Below, in pieces: positions 15,944 to 22,735 of a stretch of 22,735 bases of DNA. Within the stretch, counting starts at the first letter, position 1; each line of letters begins with the position of its first letter. The stretch comes from a virus. A program made the translations under genes and the position numbers. The notes under the pieces were generated by a model. It had not been told where the DNA came from, did not search any database, and worked only from the letters and a program-made list of their open reading frames with translations. The stretch is from positions 1 through 22,735 of IMG/VR virus record IMGVR_UViG_3300042476_000711; one strand, given 5' to 3'.

Positions 15944-16186
15944 ATGGCCAAGCAAAGAATCCTTACTGACCTTGAAGTTTCCGGGGACGCAACCGTTGAT
16001 GGCATAGCCACAATCAACGGTGTTGCAATAGACCCATCAGGAGCTACAAACTTAATGGTTCTAACATACCTGGCAGCACAGCAAAAGTTTGTTGCTAGGG
16101 CTCCATCCGGCGGCGGCGGTGGCGGCGGCGGCGGCGACGAGGGGACAATAGCAATGGTGTCCTCATGGATGATGGGTAGCAATTAA
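15944..16186 (+). CDS. Small fibre-associated protein with polyglycine tract
   Basis: An 80-residue protein three bases after the fibre stop. The N-terminal half (ILTDLEVSGDATVDGIATIN) has the alternating beta/turn pattern of fibre shaft repeats, like segments in the protein at 16784. The centre is a run of nine glycines (about residues 56-64) followed by DEG and a short Met/Trp-rich tail. The upstream ribosome binding site is poor, so translation is probably coupled to the fibre gene. The stop overlaps the next start (TAATG). It may be a fibre tip, adaptor or remnant of a longer fibre; function unknown. Confidence 0.6.
   Translation: MAKQRILTDLEVSGDATVDGIATINGVAIDPSGATNLMVLTYLAAQQKFVARAPSGGGGGGGGGDEGTIAMVSSWMMGSN
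16109..16135 (+). repeat. GGC trinucleotide tract encoding nine glycines
   Basis: Nine consecutive GGN codons, all GGC except one GGT, form a 27-base near-perfect trinucleotide repeat. Slippage here would change protein length by whole residues without breaking the frame. Confidence 0.85.
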
Positions 16187-16521
16187 TGGCTGTTGAATAT
16201 TTTGGAAATGTTACGCCAGCCGGCGGGGTAGAGACGCAAATTCTCGCCGAAAGCGCCGCTTATGACTACTTTGTTTCAGTTACATGCACAAACAAAGCAA
16301 TGGGTGACGCAACAGTTTCTGTTTATGCAAAAGCTGTAGGCGACACCGATGACGAATTTATGTACTTTGCGAAAGATCTGAATGTGGCTGGAAATTCTGT
16401 TTTTGAAACAAAAAAGTTGACTCTTGCTGACGATCATGCTTTGTATGTTAAATCTTCCCATCCGGTGATTTCTTTTGCTTGCGTCGGTTTGAAAACAGAC
16501 AAAATAGTTGAAGGTTCATAA
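16186..16521 (+). CDS. Small virion beta-sandwich protein
   Basis: A 111-residue protein coupled to its upstream neighbour by TAATG. The pattern FGNVTPAGGVETQILAE, ATVSVYAKAVGD, EFMYFAKDLNVAGNS and a final ISFACVGL is typical of small single-domain beta-sandwich proteins found beside tail fibres in environmental myoviruses. No signal peptide, membrane segment or catalytic motif is seen. Its stop overlaps the next start (TAATG at 16519-16523). Likely a fibre-associated or virion decoration protein; that is inferred from neighbours and overall pattern. Confidence 0.5.
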   Translation: MAVEYFGNVTPAGGVETQILAESAAYDYFVSVTCTNKAMGDATVSVYAKAVGDTDDEFMYFAKDLNVAGNSVFETKKLTLADDHALYVKSSHPVISFACVGLKTDKIVEGS

Positions 16522-16784
16522 TGGTTGACCCTATTAATGACCCAATTATCGTCGAACCAGAAACTCTGTCAGAGATTTATGGTCGTGTTTTCTATGGTCT
16601 TAGGTACGACCCATCCACCGGGGTGGCTTACTTTGAAGTAATTGAAAGAGACGAAATAATCACACTCCCATCCGCCGATGACATATCGGTTGACGACTAT
16701 CAGTCGTGGTTATCTTCTAAAAAGTACCTAGATTTCACGTGGGAAACAGCCACATCGTCTAATCTTATTATGGAGGTTGCGTAA
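16521..16784 (+). CDS. Small acidic hypothetical protein of the fibre module
   Basis: An 87-residue acidic protein, overlapping both neighbours by a base (TAATG on each side), so it is locked into the fibre operon. It has a proline/acidic N-terminus (DPINDPIIVEPETLSEIYGR), a short beta hairpin (GRVFYGLRYDPSTGVAYFEVI) and a helical middle (SVDDYQSWLSSKKYLDF). Its 3' end provides the GGAGG (16772-16776) for the next gene. I do not recognise the family; a small adaptor or fibre assembly factor is possible, but nothing shows it. Confidence 0.6.
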   Translation: MVDPINDPIIVEPETLSEIYGRVFYGLRYDPSTGVAYFEVIERDEIITLPSADDISVDDYQSWLSSKKYLDFTWETATSSNLIMEVA

Positions 16785-19700
16785 TGCCGCAGTTGATAGA
16801 TCTTGGTAGAATTCGTCTACAGTTCCTTGGTGCTTATAGTAATACGACCGTACACAAAGTTAACGATGTCGTTCGCTATGGCGGTAACCTCTATGTCTAC
16901 AAGAACGCGACAAATGCTGCAGCGATTCTTCCGACCACGACAACACACTGGTCGCTCATGCTCGAGGGTTTCAACTTCCGTGGCCCGTGGGATGTAACCG
17001 CTACCTACATCGTTGGAGACATCGTAAACTACGGTGGTCTTCTGTACAACGCAATTGATCACTCAATTGGCGTTCAACCAGACGATGACGCAACAAAGTG
17101 GGAAAAGTTTCTTGAAGGTTTTAGCTGGGAAGGTGAGTGGTCTTCAACCACTGCTTACCAAGAAGGCGATGTCGTTCGCAATGGTGGAAACCTTTTCATT
17201 GCTAAAAGAGACACAACAGGAGATCTCCCTGGTGACGCAGCGACGGCAGCCGACTGGGATCTTTTTGCTCCAGGAACAAATCCTCGTGGAGAATACGACG
17301 AAACGGAAGAATACTTCCTTAACGACCTCGTAACAATTGGAAGCCGCACATACCGTGCCCTTGAACATGTTTCTGCTGGGGACCGACCAGATGATACATA
17401 CACCGCACCGGCTACAAATCCATGGGTACTACAGAACGTAGGTCTCTCTTACCGTGGCAACTGGGTAACTGGAACCGACTACGAAATTGATGACCTTGTT
17501 CGTCATGGTGGTCAAACATACATCGTAAAACTTCGCCACGAAGCGCCAGCAGATTTTGTGGACTCGATTGATGATGGTGATGTTGAAATTTTCACTGCTG
17601 GTACACGCTGGAGAGGAACATGGGCAACTGCTCAGGTATACCTCATCGGAGATCTTGCATTTGATGGTGTAACAACATACATTGCAACTGCCGATCACAC
17701 TGCTGGCGCAACATTCGCTGGCGATCTCGCTTACTGGGATGTTTATTCGCAAGGCGCTGACTATCTGCCTGCGCAAAATACTAACGATTATAAAATTCTC
17801 ACGACAGATGGGACCGATCCTCGCTGGACGGATGAAGTCAACCTTGAGGGCGAAACCCAGACAATGGGTCCAGGTGCTTTTGATTTTGTTTCGGCAAATG
17901 GTGGACTTACAAGCCCAGCTCTAGTCGTTCAATTCGACGACGGCCAGACAGACAAAGAATCGTTCGCACAAATTGCGTTCCGCCACAATGATCCAACATC
18001 GTCAACTGACATTATTGCTTACTCTTCGGCCGGAACAGATTCCGCTGGTTGGGTTGGTATGGGTGTTACGGGAGCCGAGTTTGGTGACCCAGCGTTTACT
18101 CTGACAGGACCTAATACTGCTTACATTTTTTATGAAGCAGAAGTAGATGCCGCTTCAAACGATGGCACAGGAAATCTTGTTTTCGCTACTGGTGACAAGG
18201 GAACCGATAACGCAATTGTTTTTGCTGCTGGCGGTTTTTCCTCCGGCACGGAGCAGATGACAATCATCCCGGATGAGCGTGTTCATATTGAAATTGATAC
18301 AGAGTCAACAAGCTCCTCAACTGGTGCGCTCACCGTCTCTGGTGGCGTTGGTATCCAAGGAGACCTAAACATTCAGGGAGACTTGAACGTTGAAGGAAAC
18401 TTTGACCTTAGCGGTCTTGACTTCATTGCGGTTGGTGATGGCGCAAATACATTCGCCGACACACTAACTTTCCCAATTGCAGTATTCCAAGCTGACACAG
18501 ACGACTTTGCCCAGATTGCGTTCCGAAACATCGGAACTGACGGAAACTCGTCAACCGACTTCCTTGCTTATGCGGATGTCGGTAGCGATACATCTGGTTG
18601 GATTGACATGGGTATCACGTCGGCCAACTTTGACGACCCAGACTTCACAATCACCGGCGGCCATGACGGCTACATTTTTATGGAGGCTCCAGCTGGAACT
18701 GCCGGTGCTGGAAACTTGGTGCTTGCAACTGGCTCAAACGGTTCAGAAAACAAAATTGTCTTTGGTGCTGGTGGATTGAGCGACAACTCGATCCAAATGG
18801 TTATTACGCCATTTGAAAACGTGCATATCGAAATCGATACAGAGTCAACAGACGCATCTACTGGTGCGTTGACGGTCGTCGGTGGCGTGGGTATTCAAGG
18901 CAACTTGAATGTTGCAGGAAATACCGACATTGTTGGAAACGTAAACATCGCGGGTCAGATCACGGTTGCTGGATCAGGAACAACCTTTGAAACCAACAAT
19001 CTTGCTGTCAGCGACCCAATGATCTTTGTTGCGTCACCAAACCCATCAAACGTTATTGACTTTGCATTCGTTGGTGAAGCAGCAATTGCACTTTCGGAAC
19101 CGATCGTAAGAACTTTATCTTTACGTGAGGTTGATACAAACGTTGCGACAATGACAACGACAGCAGCCCACAACTTCCAAGTTGGAGACTTTGTTACGAT
19201 CGCTGGTTCTCTTGCAGCACTGAACGGCCAGCGCCTGATCACTGCAACAACTGAAACAACATTTGAATTTGCTGTAGAAACAGCTGACTTCGCCGAAACA
19301 GGGACGTCAGGAACTGCAACAGTTTCAGCACGAGCCAAGTATTCTGGTCTTGCTAAAGACGCTTCGGACGGTCACTGGAAGTTATTCAAGGACCTTGATT
19401 CCAAGCCGACACAGACGGTTGATTTTTCTGATGCAGTCCTTGACAGCATCGAGGTAGACAACCTTGACGCAACCACGATCAGTGCCGACACATCAATCCA
19501 AGTCAATGGCTCTAATGTCATCGCAGAAAGCATTTCCAACGCCAAGGGTGACTTGATCGTAGGAGATGCAGCTGATTCGGTTGCATCGCTCACTGTTGGT
19601 GCCAACGACACCTTTGTGCAGGCTGATTCATCTACCGCAACTGGTCTTAAGTACACAAATCTTGCAACCGGGAGCGTTCTGGGTGCTGTTCTCACTAACT

Positions 19701-19987
19701 CGGCGGCAAATACAACAGCCGCAGCGACAGCTCTCAGCTCGTCAACAGTTGGCCAAGCCAGCTATAGCACGGCCACAAAGAACCTCACATTCAAGACATC
19801 GACAGGTGTACATGAGGTAGGCCCAGTATTCTTGGGTTTCTCAATCAATTATTCGACTGGTGAAATGACCGCAAATGTGGGTACAGATGCCGCAGTTTAC
19901 GACTGTGGTACATTTGTTGAGCACGCATTGCTGCCAGCAACGATGGCACCATCGGTTACATCATCAGGCATATTGCAACTGGCATAG
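16784..19987 (+). CDS. Large tail fibre with six carbohydrate-binding-like modules
   Basis: A 1067-residue adhesin with GGAGG at 16772-16776. Residues about 10-330 are six tandem modules of about 50 residues following the pattern W-x(6-8)-Y-x-x-GD-x-V-x-x-x-G-x-x-Y-x-A ... W (examples GPWDVTATYIVGDIVNYGG and GEWSSTTAYQEGDVVRNGG), resembling chitin/carbohydrate-binding type 3 modules. Residues about 375-745 hold a duplicated segment of about 180 residues, each copy ending with HIEIDTEST..STGALTV.GGVGIQG and beta-helix-like LNVEG repeats. A further domain (TAAHNFQVGDFVTIAGSL) and a shaft-like C-terminus follow. Expected role: long fibre binding cell-surface polysaccharide. Binding specificity cannot be read from sequence. 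Confidence 0.8.
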   Translation: MPQLIDLGRIRLQFLGAYSNTTVHKVNDVVRYGGNLYVYKNATNAAAILPTTTTHWSLMLEGFNFRGPWDVTATYIVGDIVNYGGLLYNAIDHSIGVQPDDDATKWEKFLEGFSWEGEWSSTTAYQEGDVVRNGGNLFIAKRDTTGDLPGDAATAADWDLFAPGTNPRGEYDETEEYFLNDLVTIGSRTYRALEHVSAGDRPDDTYTAPATNPWVLQNVGLSYRGNWVTGTDYEIDDLVRHGGQTYIVKLRHEAPADFVDSIDDGDVEIFTAGTRWRGTWATAQVYLIGDLAFDGVTTYIATADHTAGATFAGDLAYWDVYSQGADYLPAQNTNDYKILTTDGTDPRWTDEVNLEGETQTMGPGAFDFVSANGGLTSPALVVQFDDGQTDKESFAQIAFRHNDPTSSTDIIAYSSAGTDSAGWVGMGVTGAEFGDPAFTLTGPNTAYIFYEAEVDAASNDGTGNLVFATGDKGTDNAIVFAAGGFSSGTEQMTIIPDERVHIEIDTESTSSSTGALTVSGGVGIQGDLNIQGDLNVEGNFDLSGLDFIAVGDGANTFADTLTFPIAVFQADTDDFAQIAFRNIGTDGNSSTDFLAYADVGSDTSGWIDMGITSANFDDPDFTITGGHDGYIFMEAPAGTAGAGNLVLATGSNGSENKIVFGAGGLSDNSIQMVITPFENVHIEIDTESTDASTGALTVVGGVGIQGNLNVAGNTDIVGNVNIAGQITVAGSGTTFETNNLAVSDPMIFVASPNPSNVIDFAFVGEAAIALSEPIVRTLSLREVDTNVATMTTTAAHNFQVGDFVTIAGSLAALNGQRLITATTETTFEFAVETADFAETGTSGTATVSARAKYSGLAKDASDGHWKLFKDLDSKPTQTVDFSDAVLDSIEVDNLDATTISADTSIQVNGSNVIAESISNAKGDLIVGDAADSVASLTVGANDTFVQADSSTATGLKYTNLATGSVLGAVLTNSAANTTAAATALSSSTVGQASYSTATKNLTFKTSTGVHEVGPVFLGFSINYSTGEMTANVGTDAAVYDCGTFVEHALLPATMAPSVTSSGILQLA
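16800..17770 (+). repeat. Six tandem carbohydrate-binding-like modules
   Basis: Six diverged repeats of about 150 bases encode the modules at the N-terminus of the large fibre. Each has an aromatic residue near its start, a G/N-D-x/L-V turn, a Gly-Gly or Gly-x turn, an aromatic in the next strand and usually a closing W. They are recognisable at protein level only; codons have diverged. Confidence 0.75.
17907..19005 (+). repeat. Internal duplication of about 540 bases in the large fibre
   Basis: Two copies, roughly 17907-18465 and 18466-19005, share FAQIAFR near the start and HIEIDTEST..STGALTV.GGVGIQG near the end. The HIEIDTEST blocks lie exactly 540 bases apart (18281 and 18821), and the FAQIAFR blocks 543 apart. 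Several short exact DNA matches remain, such as the 15 bases encoding DTEST. Confidence 0.85.
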
Positions 19988-20000
19988 GAGATAAAACAAA

Positions 20001-22010
20001 ATGGCAACAGTAAACCTCGGCAAAGTCCGTTTCAACTGGGTTGGTAACTTCGCTTCAATCGCGGCGTTCAAAGCTCTTGATGTCGGCTACAACGGAAACA
20101 TCGTCTATGTATGCAAAGCCGATAAGACCTATGAATCAGCAGGTGCCTTTGATGCCGACGCCGCATCATTTGATGTTGTCGGAACATCGGCAAACGCCGC
20201 CGCTTCAAACAATCAAGTTCTCGTTCGTGGAGCATCTGGTGTAACAGGTGTTACATACGGTGAACCTGGCCTCGTACTTACTAGTACAGGCAAGAGCACA
20301 TTGCCAACGTGGAAGCCACGTTCAGGTCGTCCGAACACAACTCCTTATGTCGGAACATCTGCCGTAACAGACGGAACAACTGTTTGGTACCCGGGCGAAC
20401 AATTCAACCGTTATTTGTCGCATGTTGCTTTTGATATCCAGGCCGAAGGCGCAGCGGGAAGTGGTAATCGTAATTTCTATTACATCACTCCAGATCGCAA
20501 AGCTGTCAAAGTTTCTGGCTTTAACTACGGCGGATCAATGGGCAATAACCATTACGACGATCAGATGTCAACGATCACATATCCAGGTACTCGTTACTCA
20601 GTAGTTTTCAACTACTGCCAGTTTGACACTGCGCTTGACTCAGATGAATTCTTTTGCTACGTCTCAGCATGGGCATATGGTGCAGTTATCGTAACGACAA
20701 AAGGAAACCTCTACTGGGCTGGCCTTAATGCATCAGGTGAATGGGGTGAAGGCACCACCACAAGAAGCTCAATCTTTAAGAAATCAGCCTACTTCGGTCC
20801 GTCAACTGGCCGTCGTGCAACTGGTGTTTACTTCCGCCATTCAAACAACATGTACCAAAACAACCCATCCGCCACTGTCATTGTAAGAACACTTGATGGT
20901 CGTTTGTTTGGTTCCGGTTACAACGTTGATGGAATTCTCGGCAAAAACGACACTGTAAACGCCACGACCTGGGTGAACATTGGTCAGACTCAGTGGGGTA
21001 CTACGGCACAAGTTGTTGGTCTCCAATGGAGACAAAAACCAGAGGGTATTGACTCGATTGCAATTGCTTGGTTGGACAACGGTCAGGTTTGGGGTTGGGG
21101 TAATCCATTCTCCAACGGTCTTGGCCGCAACAACGCTACACAGTTGAACATTCCGACTCGTCTCACTGAGCTTGAGACGATCATGCAGAACACTGTTGCT
21201 GGGGACACGATTCGCCAAATTTTCATGCCATGGGACGGAAGCGTAACCCAGTACAACTCGATGACAGCTGTTTTAACAAACGCTGGAAGACTTTATGTTT
21301 GTGGTCGAGGTCAAAGAGGTGACCTTGGTATCGGTGGCGTAACCACTGCACAGACACAAGTTACCTGGATTGAAGTTGTTTGCCCAGATACAAGAACATG
21401 GGGTCAGATTCACTTTACCAACGGTGCGGCTTGGTCTTCCGTTTACGGAATCACAACAAGCGGCCACTTGTATGCGTGGGGTGACAACAGGAACCAACAA
21501 CTCGGATTTATCAACGACACAGCACATCGTGCACAGCCAGTTGAAGTTACTGGTCTTCCGACTGGCTTCCAAGGCAACATGCGTTATGTATGGTCGTTTG
21601 CGAATTCGCACGGAGCAGCCGATGATCAGACGTCAGGTAACTTCTATACGTTCTTCAAGGCTTATGACTCAGTAACTGGTCAGGATCGCTATGCGTTCGC
21701 CGGCTACTGGGGTGGCGGAGTTGGTTGCACTTTTGGTTCAGATCGCCGTGTAGACCAACAATTTGCCATTAACCTTCCTTGTCGCGAAATGACATTCGGT
21801 CTTCCAAACTTTGGTCAGGGCCTAGTGGACATTGTGTTTAGACACGGTGAGTCTGGTTCGACTAACGCATGGTTTACGGTTCAGTGGATCTTCAAGGATG
21901 GACGCAGTTTCATCTCTGGATACCAGAACAACACATCTACATACGGTGTTTCGACTGGTTACACGCTTCCTGCGTACAACCACTATCCGATGGAAATGCG
22001 TTACCAGTAA
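20001..22010 (+). CDS. RCC1-like beta-propeller tail fibre / adhesin
   Basis: A 669-residue protein with AGGAGAT at 19984-19990 before its ATG. The first 60 residues (VNLGKVRFNWVGNFASIAAF then IVYVCKAD) resemble the N-terminal module of the previous gene, suggesting a shared docking domain. From about residue 155 to the end there are eight RCC1-type repeats with the signature (T/D)xxGxLYxxGxNxxGxLG, for example TTKGNLYWAGLNASGEWGEG, TSGHLYAWGDNRNQQLGF and LDNGQVWGWGNPFSNGLGR. RCC1 proteins form seven-bladed propellers used for binding. Here the propeller probably forms the receptor-binding head of a fibre. No enzymatic residues are evident. The fold call is strong; the receptor is unknown. 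Confidence 0.82.
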   Translation: MATVNLGKVRFNWVGNFASIAAFKALDVGYNGNIVYVCKADKTYESAGAFDADAASFDVVGTSANAAASNNQVLVRGASGVTGVTYGEPGLVLTSTGKSTLPTWKPRSGRPNTTPYVGTSAVTDGTTVWYPGEQFNRYLSHVAFDIQAEGAAGSGNRNFYYITPDRKAVKVSGFNYGGSMGNNHYDDQMSTITYPGTRYSVVFNYCQFDTALDSDEFFCYVSAWAYGAVIVTTKGNLYWAGLNASGEWGEGTTTRSSIFKKSAYFGPSTGRRATGVYFRHSNNMYQNNPSATVIVRTLDGRLFGSGYNVDGILGKNDTVNATTWVNIGQTQWGTTAQVVGLQWRQKPEGIDSIAIAWLDNGQVWGWGNPFSNGLGRNNATQLNIPTRLTELETIMQNTVAGDTIRQIFMPWDGSVTQYNSMTAVLTNAGRLYVCGRGQRGDLGIGGVTTAQTQVTWIEVVCPDTRTWGQIHFTNGAAWSSVYGITTSGHLYAWGDNRNQQLGFINDTAHRAQPVEVTGLPTGFQGNMRYVWSFANSHGAADDQTSGNFYTFFKAYDSVTGQDRYAFAGYWGGGVGCTFGSDRRVDQQFAINLPCREMTFGLPNFGQGLVDIVFRHGESGSTNAWFTVQWIFKDGRSFISGYQNNTSTYGVSTGYTLPAYNHYPMEMRYQ

Positions 22011-22044
22011 TCAACAAGAACTATAAATTCAAGTAGGAGATGCA

Positions 22045-22735
22045 ATGGCCATCCTTGATATCACAAAACTGAGACCAAACTATAAAGGTGAATGGTCGTC
22101 TTCTGCGACCTATGTTTCAGGTGATGTTGTCTCGTACCGGAAAGCTCTGTACTCGGCGACGGCAACGACCACTGGTTTTCTACCGCAAAGCGATACATCG
22201 GTAACCCCATCGGGCTCGCCGTGGGTCTTGATGACTCTTGATGCTGATACTGCTGTTTTGGTGGCTAATGGTGCGCTTGGAGATACATCTCAGGGTGTTC
22301 TCTACCGCGATGCAGACTCAATGAAGTTGACTTCTGGAGCAACCAACAAGACACTTTATGGCAGTCGTGTTTCTGTTAACTATCTAACGACTTCAGCCCA
22401 AGGTGCGAACAAAACATATACCGGTGGAACAGCCACACAATCGCTGCAAACACGAATTGCTTCCGGTGTTACAAACCCAAACACTGGTTACACGACAGGT
22501 ATTTCACAAAGCTTTGCAGTATCAGATGAAGAAGGCGTAGAAAAAAATCTTGTTACGTTTGAAACTTCTTTAGCCCGCGAAGGAAACACGAACAATTCTG
22601 TTCAGGTTTCTCGTTTTGTTCGTAACGGCGGAACGGTTGCATACACAGTTGCAAACAGTGGTACCAGCTCCTACACATTTACCGGAACTGACCTTACTGG
22701 AACAGTAAGCGATCCGGCTCTGAGTGTTCGTGTTG
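22045..22735 (+). CDS. Third adhesin/fibre protein, 3' end missing
   Basis: An ATG at 22045 follows AGGAG at 22035-22039; the frame stays open to the window end (230 codons). The N-terminus (TKLRPNYKGEWSSSATYVSG, then DVVSYRKALYSA) is another carbohydrate-binding-like module of the kind repeated in the gene at 16784. After a closing W (about residue 66) comes a region rich in Thr, Ser, Gly and Val with fibre-like beta patterning (DTSQGVLYRDADSMKLTSG). It is probably the next receptor-binding fibre of the series. Full length and C-terminal domains lie outside the window. Confidence 0.75.
   Translation, partial: MAILDITKLRPNYKGEWSSSATYVSGDVVSYRKALYSATATTTGFLPQSDTSVTPSGSPWVLMTLDADTAVLVANGALGDTSQGVLYRDADSMKLTSGATNKTLYGSRVSVNYLTTSAQGANKTYTGGTATQSLQTRIASGVTNPNTGYTTGISQSFAVSDEEGVEKNLVTFETSLAREGNTNNSVQVSRFVRNGGTVAYTVANSGTSSYTFTGTDLTGTVSDPALSVRV

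Noticed and set aside
16109-16135. GGC tract as a phase-variation switch
   Set aside because: The unit is three bases, so slippage keeps the frame and cannot turn the gene on or off; at most it changes linker length.

Overview
The window is a continuous late-gene block from a tailed bacteriophage (or prophage) with a contractile tail, i.e. myovirus morphology. All 21 genes supported here lie on the + strand, packed end to end with many stop/start overlaps, and no stretch longer than about 70 bases is non-coding once the frameshift extension is counted. No tRNA, CRISPR array, insertion sequence, integrase or capsid gene is visible. The host cannot be read directly. The small holin resembles those of actinobacterial phages and base composition is moderate, so a phage of a moderate-GC (possibly aquatic) actinobacterium is a reasonable but unproven guess.

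Layout: (1) 1-1832, tail sheath (5' end outside the window) and tail tube. (2) 1902-2581, tail assembly chaperone expressed as a short form and a -1 frameshifted long form, with an in-phase A AAC CCT slippery heptamer at 2384-2390. (3) 2613-7334, a very large tape measure protein carrying a metallopeptidase-like (M15/VanY type) domain near its C-terminus. (4) 7337-13061, the central hub and baseplate wedge: hub/tube-end protein, gpD/gp27-like hub, short OB-fold spike, gp25/gpW-like wedge, J/gp6-like wedge and a gpI-like wedge/adaptor. (5) 13096-13555, a small unknown protein and a holin. (6) 13626-22735, the adsorption apparatus: small beta-sandwich/adaptor proteins, a 497-residue fibre, two further small proteins, then three consecutive large adhesins. 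The first has six tandem chitin/carbohydrate-binding-like modules and a duplicated segment of about 180 residues, the second is an RCC1-like beta-propeller fibre, and the third runs off the end of the window.

Together the genes build the tail in assembly order: tube and sheath, chaperone plus tape measure setting tube length, hub/spike/wedges forming the baseplate, then receptor-binding fibres. The holin sits between baseplate and fibres; no stand-alone endolysin is in view, and the only visible wall-hydrolase candidate is the domain inside the tape measure.

Most notable points are the frameshift signal, the peptidase-like domain bracketed by repeated linkers in the tape measure, a 29-base exact in-frame repeat shared by spike and fibre genes, the modular adhesins with a common N-terminal module, and the RCC1-type propeller fibre. 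I found no defence system or other wholly new machinery.
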